Part shown: positions 9,575 through 22,737 of the stretch, piece by piece | Layout of the letters: each line of letters starts with the position of its first letter | Numbering within the stretch: the stretch's first letter is position 1 | Assembly: GCF_033473495.1 (NCBI RefSeq) | Contig: NC_088936.1 | Location: 2,232,001-2,296,000, forward strand | Length of the DNA: 64,000 nt | Direction: 5' to 3' | Source of the DNA: Cercospora beticola | Taxonomy: Eukaryota; Ascomycota; Dothideomycetes; Mycosphaerellales; Mycosphaerellaceae | The notes under the pieces: generated by a model | What the model saw: the letters and a program-made list of their open reading frames with translations, nothing else | What the model was told of the DNA's origin: nothing | Databases searched by the model: none | Made by a program: the position numbers and the translations under genes

Positions 9575-11161
9575 TCATTTCTCGTTCGCCGAGTTGTCGG
9601 CGCACGACCAACTTGCTCCTTTGCTTGCATTCTGCGAAATTGCGGTTCCCGATGCATAAAGTCCAATACCACAAATCGCAGCTCCAAGCGCGAAGATTGC
9701 GAAGTTCGCAATTGTCAGCGAGCTCTTTCGCCAGTTCTTGAACCACATGCCATAATTAATGTACAGCCACAGTATTCCTACTAAAGTCAGCAGTGATTCA
9801 CAGAATCCGAGGCAAAGGGTGCAACTCACCAGAGATACCGTATGTAAACCAGGATGCGAAAAGGGAGGAGATCAACGAGAGCAAATCGTTGAAGTTTGGA
9901 ATACTCTCGGCAATGATCCAGGCAATGATCCAGAGTGTGCCAATGATCGCCAACCACGAGCCGACTGCGAGCCAAGTTCGAGTGCCCATGTGCTTCGTGC
10001 CACGGAAGATTCTCAGGTAGATGTACTTGCTCGCGACGTGCGCGTAACTGGCATGGTCAGTCTCAGAACAACGACATCGCCTTTGGCTTTAATACTAACA
10101 TCACACCAGCAATAACGATTGTTGGTAGAGCAATACCGTAAGCCACTTTCTTGACAACAGGAGTAGTTGATCCCAGAGCCGGCGAAACCACTTCAGGTCC
10201 CGCGTAACGATAGATGACGATTGCTGCGACAACATACAAGCTGATGTCCCAAATTTGCAAGAAGATGAGCGCTTTTGGGAAGTCCTTTGGATCCTTCAAC
10301 TCGGAGATGAAGGTGAAGAATGCAACATGTCCGGCATAGGCGAAGATGATATTCGTTACGGCTTGGAAAGCTGGTGCGAAGCCCACGACAACCGTAGCTT
10401 TTACCACTGGGTCCGGTTTCTCGATGCCCACTCCAATCATGGTAATAAAGACGGCCGCAACAATGCTGATGAAGGCTAGCATCCTCATTTTAGCAGAACT
10501 CCACGACCAAAAGGGCAGAAGGATACTTACACGCAATCGACAGGTAACTGACATTCTTCAACGTACGGGGCAAAGTAAACAGAAACAGAATTATTGTCCC
10601 CACAACCGCCCACACAATCGTGCAAGTCGCATGCCCCGTAATCGCGTTAAATGCAATTGTGAAAGTCAAGACATGACTTCCCATTGTGAAGATCAAGAAA
10701 ATGACCTGGGCAGCACCAAAAACTTCTCTTCCGATCGGTCCAAGCAGAACCTGACCCACATCGGCCATGTTATGCACCCAAGGATATCGTAGCTTGAATT
10801 GATACATCGTGTAGCCCGTGTATGTTGCCACGATTCCCAAACCGATGATCATTATCACTCCGGGAACCATACCGACCGCCGCGAGGACGGAGGGAAGAGA
10901 CAGAATGCCAAGGGAGATGGTTTCTGCAATCATTACCATGGCAGCTTGCCACCAGGTCATGGTGCGATATTTGACTTCGGAGTCTTCTTCATCGCCAAAA
11001 GGGTCTTCATCTTCCTTGCTGTTGTCCCAGAATGAGCTTCGTCGGCGTCCACCGTCGTATTTGGGTGGATTCTGTTCTCGCGAAGCGGTCTTCTCGACAT
11101 GGCCATCGTCGACCGAGGGTTTATGACCGTCGTCAATCGAATACTTCGTATCGTCGGCCAT
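9575..11161 (-). CDS. Neutral amino acid permease, Mtr-like (AAAP family)
   Basis: Four exons: 10531-11161, 10100-10475, 9830-10047 and 9575-9777 (about 475 residues), each junction GT-AG and in phase (introns 52-55 bp). An acidic hydrophilic N-terminus of ~85 residues precedes about eleven membrane helices; TMTWWQAAMVMIAETISLGI and YLSIASFISIVAAVFITMIG are typical of the Neurospora crassa Mtr group, which imports neutral aliphatic and aromatic amino acids at the plasma membrane. The last acceptor is a tandem TAGTAG at 9778-9783, which could add or omit one valine. Its promoter would lie in the long flank above 11161. Substrate is inferred from the family. Confidence 0.9.
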
Positions 11162-12115
11162 TTTCGAGTGCGAGCGTGGACAGCGTCTCTGCTGCAAGCA
11201 GACCTACTGTGCGACTTGACAATAATACAGCAAGGGAACAATGTGGAGCACACGAGCGGAAGCGAAGAGCAGTGCTAGTACTGATGTACAGGAAAGTAAA
11301 CATACGCCGATCTCATTCTCCTCATGACCACGAGACAAGAGCCTCCTCCATCATCATACCGCCATCATAACAAGAGCAGTTCCCCAAGTGCATGTACTCA
11401 ATACGCAGAGGATCACCAACGCAAGCGAGAGCAACGACCATCGCGTGCCGCCTAGGTAATCAGAGTGTACGCTCCAACCTGCAACTGCCACGAGCCTCGC
11501 ACAGCACAGCCGTGTCTACCAACACGAGAGCATCACAAAACGGCAACACGCAATCAAATGCGGTGCACTCGTAGTGGGCGGTGATCGAATGGTCGTGAGC
11601 CGCACAACAAGCAAGACATGACGTCGCTCGTACATGCAGAGGATTCGAGCTTGACGCCGATCCGCTTGGCTTTCCGAAAAGCACGCATGCTTGATGAGGC
11701 TTGCCATCGCTTCCGCAATTCTTGGAAATATGTCTTGTCTGCAGAGCGTGTGTCGCGGGAATGCTGAAGGGAGGAAACGAAAAGGTCGTGTGAAGAATTT
11801 GGATTTGTGCTGAGGGATATCTCATCTTGGACGCATCATGCATCGTGTCTTACCTCTTTCGGCCTTCGCGCTCATCCATCGATATATCCATGCATGCATC
11901 ATCACGTTTCATAGCTCTTCAACCAAAAAGTCAACAACAGAAAATCAGACGAGGGACGCGACTGCGCATCCTTTCGCTGCGCGAACGCGGCGTTGTATCG
12001 ACGGCTGGACCAGTATATGCTCATATCTTCTGAAGCCATCGCTGCGTATGCATGCCTCTAATCCGTGTCTTCGTGATGCCCATTAATCGAGGCCGTCCTA
12101 GGGACTCAACTTGGT
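11162..12115. other. Intergenic 954 bp
   Basis: Lies upstream of the amino acid permease (minus strand) and downstream of importin beta-3. Only short unrelated ORFs. It probably holds the permease promoter; no recognisable element picked out. Confidence 0.5.
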
Positions 12116-15100
12116 TCACCCGAAGAAAGCTCTGACAGTTTGCTGTGTCTCCGCTGGAAGAGAGCCTAAGAGTTGGTTGGCATCGAGTCCGGCTGTCGAG
12201 ATCAGCTTGCGACCCGCGCCAACGATTCGTTGAGCCATGGCTCCTTGCAGAGTTTCGGCTTCAAGTGCTTGCGCGATGAAGGTGAAGCACTGAGCTGCTT
12301 TGTTCATGACTGCTGGGTTTTGTCTGCGCAACGTTAGCAATGTGTCGATTAGCTGGCATGCAAGAGTGCGACTTACTCGTCAATCAGCTGCGCCAAGAAG
12401 CTGTATGCATATGGCGCTGCTTCCTCATCATTCACGACCGGCAATGTATCGACCCAGTGCATGACGACTTCAGAAACATTTTGGACCTTCTTGTTATTAA
12501 AGTGTAGGACCTTGGCGATTGAAGCGCAGGCGTTTTCAGTGGCGAATGCATCGTCATCACTCCTGGCGTTTGGTCGTTGTGTGACCTCGAAAAGGATGGG
12601 CAAACTGCCGGCGGCGAACTCCGACCACTGATCACCGCCCTTGTGAGCAGCGACGCCGACACCGTAACAAGCTGCTTGTCTGTTTGCAGCAGCATCATCA
12701 CGCATGCCGTCGACAAGAGGCTGAGCGATATGCGAGTAATAGTTCCACGAAGCAGGTCCGCAGAACTCGAGCACATCGTCCAGAATGCAAAGCGCCCATT
12801 GGCGCTGTGTTGGGTCTGCGTTGGTGACGAAAAGGTCGTAATAGTTCAAAAGTCGTTCCCAGTGAGGCAGAAAGCTTTGCCCCTGATGCTTAAAGATTGT
12901 GTGGAAAGCCTTGTTCATGTCGGAGAGTAGTGTTTGATCGTCCTCGACGGCGAATTCGTAGTCCTCGCCGGGTTCCTCGCCATCCTCGCGCTCTTTGGCC
13001 TCGTCCTCTCGTTCCTTGACACGTTTCTGATAGTCTTTGAGAACAGACTCTGCAGATGAGATGAACAAGGTCATGTGATCGTTTGACAGGCAATCCTTCC
13101 CAGATACTTCGACAGATTCGTAAAAGCACTGGTACATCTCGGCGAGAGTTTCAATTGCGGGTTCAGTCTCAAGGACTTCAAGCACTTTCTCGATTGTGCC
13201 CTTCCACAACGTCAGATACTCGTTCGAGTTGAGGCCATAGGCAACCTTGAAGGAATTGAGCAGTTGCGGCACGGCCTTGGCGGAAGCAACCCGAACAGGG
13301 TCGTGGAAAAAGAAGGCAAGACCGGGGATGGCGACCTTGTCCATAATCTCGAGTACGTATGGCGCAAATCCAGCCTCGAGGTTCTGGGCGTACACTGTGA
13401 TGAGTTCAATGGCCATGAACTTGTCGTCCAAGGTGCTGGTCTTGATGCCGATATATTTACCCTTGAGTGGCACAAGTTCCCAGCCCTCTTCTTGCTCGAT
13501 CTGTTGTACGTTCTCTTCATCATCCAGAAGCTGAATGTCTGCTTTGGCTTGCGCAAGCTTCATGAGAGGCGGCATAACAGTCTTCAGGTAGGGCACGAAG
13601 TCCTGACCAAGCACACGACACATGCGACCCCAGCAGTGCAGAAGGTAGCTCTCTTGAGGGTCGTCATCGTCGGTGATGCCTTGCTGCACGCCACCAAGTA
13701 GGTTGACGAGATTGATGGCATCCTGACCCATGCGCTCCTTGCCAACGGCCAAAGCGATGAGCGTAGCACATTCCATAGCTTTAGCGCGTAACAATCTCTT
13801 CTCGCGGTCATTTGGCTCCTGGAGAACGCTGAAGAGTGCTGGCATGAGTTCCGGATACCACTTGCCGAACGTGCTCTCTGCGGAGTCTGCGACTGTAGCG
13901 ATTGTTGACAGAGCCTGCTCTTGCACAAATCGCTTGGGGCTTCTCAGCAGTTGCATGAGGTTAGTGAGCAGTCGGTCCAAATATGGCTCGAGGATCTCCT
14001 TTTCGGCCTCCTCGCAGAAGTTGACCAGAGCTGCAGCCGCATGCGACTGCACCCTCGGCTCTGGCGCTCCCAATGTTTCAATGAGCGCGGGAAGAACAAT
14101 GCCGTGGTACTTCGTCTGCATGGTTCCCTTAAAATCTGTGCTCATCTGTCCCAGAGCGTTGCAAGCCGCCCATCGAACACGAGGGTGCACATCGCGCAGA
14201 GTAGGCAGGAGCAGCTGCAGAACCTGGTCCAATTCGTTTTCCATGATGTCGGCACAGCCTTCACTGATGGCTGAGATGCACATCAGGGCAGCGTGCTTGT
14301 CTCTCCAGTTGTTCGATTGCAACATTCGTGGAAGCCAAGTGAATGTTGGGGGCAGCAGGTCCTTGCCACCAATCTTGTTAGCGAGACGATCCATGGTCTG
14401 CTCACCGGCGACATGATTCGAATCGCTCTCGTCGAAGTCCACGTCTTCCTGTGCGTTCCATTCTTCAGCGTCGTCATCATCTTGGCCGACGTCTGTCATC
14501 ATTGACAGACACTGCGTGACCATATCGTTGATGTAATTTTTGTCCGATTTGCACAGCTTAGGATTGTAGTCGGCGAACGTAGCCATGAGCTCGAGCGCGT
14601 TTTGCCGTGCCTGGTCATCCAGCTCTTTGTCGGCGATCATCTCAATTGTGACTGTCACAAGCGGGCCAAAAACTCCCTTGAAGGCCTTCGATGCCACTTC
14701 AGCAAGCTCAATGACTGCCATTAGAGCCTCGGTCAGGCCTTCTGAGTCGCGCGCCTCTTTCAGTGGCACAAGCGTTCCTAGGATATCGGGTATCAGGCCA
14801 TAGTATTTCGGTTGTGCCTTTTTGTTTAGCGACTGGAAGAAGGCGGAGAAAGCCTTCATGGTCGCTATCCTAACCTTCATGTCCTCGTCTTTGATGCCCT
14901 TCTGGAACACTTGTATGATCACGTCTTCGTGCTGTCTCTCGATGATGCCCGGAGTGGCCTCGAAAATGCGGAAGGCACTCTCTCGCACATCTGCGTCTGT
15001 GCTCTGACTCGCCTGGTACAACGCGTTGAGCAGATCTGGCCATGTGTCACGGCCCCCATCGAGTCCGGGGATGCTCTCGTCGGTGTATTGTCTCGCGATC

Positions 15101-15542
15101 TCGGCGACAGCATCTGCGATTTTGTGTCGGACCGTCTTATTCTGCTCGCCGGCGTAGCTTTGTAGAAGTTTCGTTCGGATTTGGACCTTCGAGTTCGCGT
15201 TCAGCTGGAGAAAGATCTCCTTGTTCTCCCCGGACGACGCTTCTTTCGTGGTTCGCGTGGCTATTCTTCGAAAGATGACTGCCGAAAAACTCCTCGTCTA
15301 GTCTTGATTAGGTGTCGCTCACAAATTGACGCGTCGAAACTGTACTGTCTGCCACTCACACTCTCATCGTTCGCGCCCTGCATCTGCTCGGCCAAGCCCA
15401 TCAGGAGCAGGTCCGGTCGTTGTTGCACCCATTCGTTGTTGAGCTGCTCTTCCGCTGCACTTCTTGCCGTGTTGTCGGTGCTCTGCAAGCCCTGGAGCAG
15501 TTGTGCCAGTGCAGAATGCACTTCGGCCGGTAACACTGACAT
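12116..15542 (-). CDS. Importin beta-3 (karyopherin Pse1/Kap121/Sal3)
   Basis: Three exons: 15360-15542, 12377-15297 and 12116-12323, giving 1103 residues, close to yeast Pse1. Introns are 62 and 53 bp with GTGAGT/TAG and GTAAGT/CAG sites; the first junction restores DESTRSFSAVIFRRIA, a family-typical segment. The protein is a HEAT-repeat solenoid that carries cargo through nuclear pores with Ran-GTP. Conserved landmarks include CSAISEGCADIMENEL-like HEAT helices, the acidic loop with AEEWNAQEDVDFDE, and QEQALSTIATVADSAE. The start at 15542 (MSVLPAEVHSALAQLLQG) matches family N-termini better than upstream non-ATG codons. A second acidic insert (EREDGEEPGEDYEF) is present. Confidence 0.96.
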
Positions 15543-16852
15543 GACTGTGTCGGGCTGTTGTTTATGACGGTCCCACTTCTCAGCAGTGCTTGTCACTTAT
15601 CAACGTGCCCATGCAACTTCACGTCGTCGGTCGTTCGGGCGGTCGTCGCGTAGGGATGGTTCTGTGAATGTTTCGCAACCCGAGTTCGGGTGTGGGTTGT
15701 GGATAGCAGGGAAGCGCGACTATTTGTGTTGTGAACAAAAAATGGTCGATCTGAAGAAAGGGTCCGCGTCCCGCCTCGTCTCTTTCCCACCAAATTGACG
15801 CCTCGGCGGCAAGTGTGCCGATCTATGTAATCCTTGCACGACAGCGCACTTTCTGCGTCTTGGCCCCCTCGAAATGACGATGTAAAGATCGAGCGGGCAG
15901 TAGTTGGCGTATGTACCAACGCAGCCATCACGCGGCCCTTGCAACACCCTGTCTGTGGCAGCCCCGTCCGTTGAATCCATTCCTCGAGTTGCCCTGGCAG
16001 AAAGTTGGCCCTCACTTCGCACAGAACATCTGTCGTTCATCTCAATTACAACGCACTACCTGGTTCTAAGTACAACTGCGTGTCCAAGCTTCGTCGCGAG
16101 CATCTCGCTGAGCCCTCAACTCCGACTTGCTCTGTCCATCCCATGAGTATCAAACTACAGCTCGTGTCATGAAGCCAAGAAAACTAAACACCTTCCCTTT
16201 CCACCCTTAATGCTTTAGTCAACTGCCTGTGGTCAGACTTGGGGGTATCGCGAAAACGCAAGAAAACTGCAATCTGCCCCGCCCCTGTGAACGCCCTGAA
16301 GAACCCGCCCCATTGAAAATCATGCTCGTACTGTTTCGCGCCCAACGCGATCATTGTGACGGCCGCGCACCCCGTTCGGTCGCCTTGAGCCGCGTACATC
16401 ATCCAATATACGTCGTTTCCAGAAAAAGACGCACCCACGTGATCAGTCTTTTGTGGTTCGGAATATCCAGTTGTAGATAGTGATGTTTCGTCCCGCCGTG
16501 GTACTTGACCTGATCACACATCCGTAAATGGCTCTGGTGTTGGTCCGCGTCAACTCTGCAAATGGCCGGGTATCAATATTTGAATATGACCACGACTTCC
16601 CGAGTATGCCTTTGTACATGGCCTTTCCGTCGGCTGCTGGCTATCACGGTGCTCCTGCTACCTCCACAACAGTCAACTTCGCGACTGTTAAAGCTGCGCA
16701 TAGATCTGCATGCGCTATCGTGGGATAATCCGGCATGGGAGCGAGACCTCTTTTTCTGGGCACCATGCCCTAGTGTCCAGACTCGTGTGTTGGGGTCAAG
16801 CATGATATGCGAGCCACTCTCCTAAATTTACCGCACAGTCGGTTTGCAACTT
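15543..16852. other. Intergenic 1.3 kb
   Basis: Between the importin start and the spt7 stop, both on the minus strand. It should contain the importin promoter and the spt7 3' flank. Several ORFs of 60-140 codons exist on both strands but overlap one another and show no domain. Nothing else supported. Confidence 0.5.
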
Positions 16853-19800
16853 TCAACTGTTGTCTGGGCTGAGAGGGGGGCTCAAGGGGGCGTCCGCGTC
16901 TCCAGACCCGTTCTTTTCGGGATCCATGCCGTTCGTTTGTGCCGTAGGCATCTGTAGCTTGAGTGGTTGAATCGGTTTGTTGTTCGCCATTTCCTCAAGC
17001 TTGCGCTTCTTTTTAGCTGCCTGAGCTTGTTCTCTAAGCGGTCTCTTGCGTGGTGAAGTGATCTTTCCAGTGGGGGGCAACCGAGGTTTAGGGAACTTCT
17101 GCTTCAAAGGCAAATCCTCATCTTCCACAAGTGCGTCTTCGCGGGAGCTACGCAACTTGGTGCGGAAGTAATCCTGAACCAGACCAATTTGCTGTGGCAA
17201 AGTGTCTTGCGAGATGGAATCATATGGGGTCGGCGGCTCAAAGACCAGGCCACCGCTCGTGATCGGCCCTTGGTTTTGTGCCTGGTATTGAGCATGCATG
17301 CGATTTTGCAGTAGATGCAGCGGCACGCTGAGAGATTCCAGTCCGAATTCTTCAGCCAGACCAAGCTCACGGAAACCGAAGAAGTCTTCATCAAGGTCTT
17401 CAGCGAAGTCGCCGCCCACAAATTGTTCGCTGCCGTCGTTGAAAGCACCAACGCCATCTGCGCCAGCGTGATCGCCCAGAGCGGGTCGCTTGAAAAGAGT
17501 CAGCAAGGACGGAGACAAACAGTACAGCATTCGAACTTACCAAGAGATCCGCCAAGTGCGATTTCATCCTGTCATGCATGACGCCCAGTTTATTGCCCTG
17601 CCTTTCAACATCGTCCTTGATCCATGACTCCAGAGTCTCGATGTCTAAGCCGTTCTCATCGAGAGTATGCAGTACTTGCTCCTCGACTGTGAATGGTGCA
17701 GCAGCGCCATTCTGCGGAGGTTGCTCGTGATACTGCTTGATGGTTTTTCCAATCTTCATGAAGTAGTCGATCGCGACGTCCGTCATAGAATCGAGCGCGG
17801 ATGGCTGATAGTCCTCAAAACCTGCATGATAGAAGATCTTGCCAATAGACTTCTGCAAAGCATCTCGATTGAGCCAAGGCGCAAGCAGGGGACCGTCTTC
17901 GGACACTACCACGGTGCCTGGGTCCTGCTCTTCAAAGGGCTGCGGCTCATACTTCTGAAATTGGTTTTGATAGGTCTGTGAGATATTAGCATCTTCGAAC
18001 ATGACTGCCTAGTCAGTGTTACTCACCTGTGCTTGAATCTGCATCTGTTTGACGACACCTATTTTCGCACAAACTTTCCGTGTCTCTTGCATCTGGCGGA
18101 TGTTGGCTTCCATCTTCTTGTTGAGTGCGCCGGGTGCAACACGATAGGTCTCTTTGGCAAAGTATCGCATGAACTCGTCCGTCTGTGGCACAACGTATCC
18201 CTCAGAATCTGTCATCCACTTCCACTTCGGGTTCAGGTCTGGTATCGCAGAGAGCGGGTGGTAGTAATCAGGCAGTGTAGAGTCTTCTTCGCCTTCTATG
18301 CCCTCTGCCAATGTCTCGCCGCCAGCTGTTGCATCAGCTTCGCCGCTCTCAGCTCCTTCTGAAGCATCGGCATCAATCACTGGCTTATCAGAGATCATCT
18401 TCTGTTGCCGGATCCACCTCCGCATGCCAGCTTTGCTGCGTAGTAGTGCCGGCTCTTCCGGGTTCAGGTGCTCGCCACGGAATAGTCTGTTGCGCTCCGC
18501 TGCAGCTTGTGCTCGGTCTTTCTTCGTGACTTGTTTCCAGGTCTTAAACTCTGTGTCGTCCTCATCTGGATCTTCTGTGCCAGCGCTGATGACAGAAGGG
18601 CCATCAACATCCATAAGATCAGCTTGGCTGCTCGCGCCAGCAGCACCGTGAATCCCATTTGGCATGGGTGTTGTCAAGCCAGGAGGGGGTGTGTTGAAGC
18701 CTGCGGAAGCAGCATCGGGAATCTCAGAGTCGGCCCGCAGCTGATCGTTGCGCAAATTCGAGGCTTGCGAATGCAGAACTGGTTTCGTGTCAGGTGCAGG
18801 GGTCGCAGAAGTGTCTTCAACGGCCACAGATGGACCGCTAATGCTTTTCCTGGTAGAGCTCGTTGGGCCTCCCTTCTTTGGGGCTTTGCGACCTCGCGAT
18901 GCCATAATAGGCGCATCGTCATCATCACTCTCCTCGTCTCCCGCGTGCAGCCGGCGTTCCTCTGCCTCAACCTCTGCTCGATCGCGGACCACAATCTCAG
19001 GGATTAGGGGCGTGAGCTTGTCCGTCTCTTTGCGCATGTAGAGGGCTTTCTTCCTTAACGGATGCGCTGGCTCTGCATTGTACTTCAAGCAATTTGTCCA
19101 GATCAAATTTAGGTCGTCGACGAATTCTTTCTTGCTCTTATATGCGAGCTGCTTCAGCTTTTTGATCATGGTGCCGATGTCCATGGGTTTTGTGATGATA
19201 GTGTAGTAGTCCGGTGCCTCGCGCTTACTAACGCGAGTAAGGAATGGCTGTGCGTATTCCGTCATTGCCTTGAGCTCCATCAAGACCTTCTCGGCAGCCT
19301 CATAGAGCTCTTCTTGTCCGACGCGATCTTCGCTCGCCCATTTACTACGCCCTTTTCGGACCTCCGAGATGAGTGTACGCAGTTGATTGTCCGATGCCTT
19401 TACCATGTCTCTCTTCGCATCTATGCGAGCAATCAAGTGCTTCAGAGTCAGACTCGATGCCCCGAGGTCAGCACTTCCTAGCGTTCCCTGAGTTGCTCCA
19501 CCGGACGCAGCTGGCGCGTTTGAGGTGTTGGCATTGTTTGGGACATTGGAACCCCCAGATATCTCATTGTCCACTTCACGATCCAACTCATCAAGCTTCT
19601 GCTGCTCCAGCATTGCATCGCGGTCGTTTTCCAGAGTATAGAACATGCTTTGGAAGCTGTATTTTGCAGCATCGGCCGCCGCCTTTTTCTCTTGCTCCAA
19701 TTGCTTGCGCACATCTTCCGATGTCTTTGCCTGCTCTGATGTGGTAGTTGTGCTGTGCTTGAGAGTGATCGGGGTCGCGGGTTTGACTGCGGGTGCTGGT

Positions 19801-20237
19801 GATCGGACTGCGTGCGGAGAGACACCGTTGGGCAAATTCGCTTTTGCTTTCAACTTCAAAGGACTGTCCTTGTCGGTTTCTTCATCATCCTCATCATCCT
19901 CGTCATCATCTCCATAGTCATCGTCAATCTGGCGGGCGGCCTTCCGAGGGGCGGAGGCCTTCACGCTGGGCGCGGCGCTGGGCGCGGCGGGTGGTGGCGA
20001 TTCGCTCGGTCGCTTGGTCGCGCGCCTTTCATTTCCGTTGGCAAAGAGTGCGCTCAACCTGGCTTCCGCGGCCTCCATACGCGCTTTGAGCATGGTATGG
20101 GTCGCATCCTCGTCCCCCTCATCCTCCCCATTCGCCGTGGTGGCCGTCATGCTTGATACGCGATGCGCAATTCCATTGGCGCCATTGACCGCGCGATGTA
20201 TGCCATTGAGCGCAGGCCGCGACGGCGTGGAGCTCAT
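16853..20237 (-). CDS. spt7: SAGA complex subunit Spt7 (bromodomain plus histone fold)
   Basis: Three exons, 18027-20237, 17541-17975 and 16853-17488; both introns (51 and 52 bp) are GT-AG in phase 0, giving 1093 residues. A disordered acidic N-terminus is followed by a bromodomain at about residues 320-420 (YAQPFLTRVSKREAPDYYTI, KYNAEPAHPLRKKALYMRKE) and, after a long linker, a bromodomain-associated histone-fold domain (LNRDALQKSIGKIFYHAGFE) in exon 2. This order is diagnostic of Spt7, the scaffold that pairs with Ada1/Taf10 in the SAGA histone acetyltransferase complex. An ATG at 18002 lies inside the intron and is not a start. The C-terminus is basic and proline-rich. Confidence 0.94.
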
Positions 20238-20798
20238 GTCCTGCGCTCCGCTACGTCGCGAGTGTGGTGAATGGGTGCTCCCTCATGAGTTTCGGCAGTT
20301 GACAGGTGCGGAAGGGGGTTGAAAAGGGCACCATGGGGATTCAGAGTGTCGAAGAAGTCTACACTCGAAGTGTGAAGACGGCCGGTGATGATTCCGCGGT
20401 GGACTCGATGGAAGTGCAGTCTACGCGTGGAGTGAGGTCGCTGAACTCGCTCGGCTTCTCCGTCATGTGGGCTGCCCTGAGCGGCCGTCACTGCTCACGC
20501 CTTTCGCACGCGCTCACACTCGAGTCTGGCGCGGGCGTCACGATGCGTTGGATCGGTGGACTGCACAGGTCGACGTCGCCTCGCGGATGCTTGCCACGCG
20601 CTGTTGTTCGCCAGCAATGCCCGCGATCCGAACAATGGCCTATTGTCTCGATCGACTAGTGACGAAGCTTGGCAAGATCATGCTTCGACGTCGGTCCGCC
20701 GGTCTCGCGCCAGCTTCGCTCTGTGCTGGACTGAATGCGCCGAGCTCCTACTTTGCCAGTTCTTGCTCAAAGCACAACAACAAGATGCCGCAACAATA
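20238..20798. promoter_or_regulatory. Divergent promoter region (spt7 / VanZ gene)
   Basis: 561 bp between opposite start codons; GC-rich, with only overlapping non-conserved ORFs. No specific element identified. Confidence 0.45.
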
Positions 20799-21613
20799 AT
20801 GGCTGGTGGTCTTCGAATCCGCAAGCCTTTCTTGGGTATGTTTGTCCACCATCTCACCAGAAATGCGCCGCTCCTGCTTGCATTGGAAGCGACAGCTAAC
20901 CGAAGCTCTGCCCGTAGCTGCCTTCTCAGGTCTGCTCTGCACGTCCGCGTATCTGGGCTTATCGACGTCAAAGATCCCTACGTATGGACAGAGTGACAAG
21001 GGGCTACATTTCGTCGACTTCTTCTTATTGACAGTAGGTTCATGCCACATTACGACCGTGACCAGGCTCGATGCGCCATGCGATTGTCGAGCGCGTGCGT
21101 ACCATAGAACAGTACTAATGAGAGCGCCAGGTTACGTTCTACTGGATTCTCGAGACCTCGCGACGGCGCGCTGTGAATCTCACCCTCCTTACCATCACAG
21201 CGGGCCTCTCTATAGCCGCAGAAGTGATCCAAGGACTTCTCCCAAACGGCCGAGACTTCGATCCGTTCGACATCCTTGCCAACGTTGTAGGCTCTACATG
21301 CGGTCTATTGCTATGCAGTTGGTACCACTCTCGCATGCTTGAGCGCAAGAGAAAGAACAAAACGTACGATATCGTGCCAGGCGACGAGGATGTGGACGTA
21401 GAATTGGGCGAAGGTCCTGGGCTACGGGATCAAGAAAGCGGCGTTGTAGATGGGCAGACTAACGGTGTTGCCGCAAAGAGCACTGATGTTACCCAAGAGC
21501 TGGACAACTGGGATGAGAACGAGGAAGACTGGGAGGAGGATGGAGCGGAAGCTGCGAAGGTTGTCGCTGGCGTTGGCGCTCAGGATGAACCAAGCAAGAA
21601 ACGAGCTGATTAA
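20799..21613 (+). CDS. VanZ-like membrane protein
   Basis: Exons 20799-20835, 20918-21033 and 21131-21613 join in phase (introns 82 and 97 bp) to give 211 residues. The first ~110 residues hold about four hydrophobic helices with the VanZ-like signature: SDKGLHFVDFF, then the segment FYWILETSRRRAVN, then AAEVIQGLLPNGRDFDPFDI and LANVVGSTCGLLL. The second half is a hydrophilic acidic tail (DNWDENEEDWEEDG). VanZ-fold proteins are named after a teicoplanin-resistance accessory protein in bacteria; the fungal relatives are uncharacterised membrane proteins. The short 12-codon first exon rests on good splice signals but is the least certain part. Confidence 0.82.
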
Positions 21614-22151
21614 TGAAGATGTTACGAGGTACCATTTGCTGTTACGAGTAATGTAGGAATGGAAACGAAGTATGATGAGAACCACATTCTCTACTATTCT
21701 TCTCAGCTTCGCATTTCTTTGGAGGGGAATGTACGTTGGTCTCGTACTGAGGAGTGGATCAATAGCCTGTGCCTTTCTCAAACGACGCTTTGAAGCTGAC
21801 GTGCTCCATTACAGCGCGCGCTATCGCCAATCAGAATATTAAGTGATACAGAATCGACGAGCTGACTGGGGCAGGGCAATCTCATTTATCGAAAATGCAG
21901 AGACTAACGCGGATCCAAACAGGTTGGAGAGCAAGAGATGATTGCTGGAAGAACGTGCGGGCAGATGAGGTTTCGTACTGTATCATTCGAAGCTATTCAT
22001 TACTTCGCATACCATCATTTCGTGCCGGCCGATACTCTTGTGAGCACCGAGGACCATCTTCTCGGATCTGTTGTCTCTCAACGTTCCAGCTACGCAAGGT
22101 ATACTTCATTTTCGCTCCTTCCCCCCAAACGCCCTTTCGATCGCGATACGC
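21614..22151. other. Intergenic between convergent genes
   Basis: 538 bp of 3' flank shared by the VanZ gene (plus) and eS26 (minus). No gene, repeat or RNA recognised. Confidence 0.5.
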
Positions 22152-22737
22152 TTAGGTAGCAGCGGCCTGGGCGCCGAGTGGCTTAGGTCCCTGAGCCTGA
22201 CCTGGCTGGATCTTCTTGCCGTCCTTGTTGTATCGGACACGTGGCGGTGGTGCACGGTTGCGGCGACCCTCACGCGAGCGGACACTGTATCCTCCTGTCA
22301 GCCATCCCCACTTCCCACGGTCTAGTTGTAGGATGAACATACCGCACAATCTTTCCGTGGATGGCGCACGAGACGCAGTACTGCAGCTTCAAGTACATCT
22401 TTGGCACTGCGTACTCCTGGAACACGGAGGCATCCGAGATATCACCTGTTCAAATCTCCTCTCAGTTTCTATTCAGACTGCCGCTCCCGGCGGGAGCACC
22501 GCGTTCTTCAATCACAGAATGATTGGTACGTACGGATAGCAGCGGACTCGACCATGTTGCGGATGGTGAATCTCTTGATTGCCTTATCCTTAGGCGTGCA
22601 TCGCGAGCAGTTCGAGCAGCGGATTGGCTTGACGTGGCCGCGGCCCTTCTTGTTGCGACCGCTGTGAAGCTGTCAGCATTTCGACCTCGCGATCGGGTAG
22701 TAGGACAATGTTACTTGGATGCTCGCTTCTTGACCAT
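22152..22737 (-). CDS. rps26: 40S ribosomal protein S26 (eS26)
   Basis: Four exons, 22715-22737, 22534-22661, 22343-22445 and 22152-22284, restore a 128-residue eS26. The 23-nt first exon ends after MVKKRAS, and the next begins with [18 protein letters not shown]. The zinc-binding cysteines (RCSNCSRC and [19 protein letters not shown]) are intact. Introns are 53, 88 and 58 bp with GT-AG ends. The protein binds near the mRNA exit channel of the small subunit. Intron-rich structure with a very early first intron is common in fungal ribosomal protein genes. The C-terminal tail ([16 protein letters not shown]) is slightly longer and more Ala/Gln-rich than in yeast. Confidence 0.97.

Noticed and set aside
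12577..12930. Plus-strand ORFs within importin beta-3
   Set aside because: Shadows of the minus-strand coding sequence.
17976..18026. Separate gene beginning at ATG 18002 inside the Spt7 region
   Set aside because: The ATG lies within a 51-bp intron with GTGAGT and CACAG ends; joining gives one Spt7 protein with bromodomain and histone fold.
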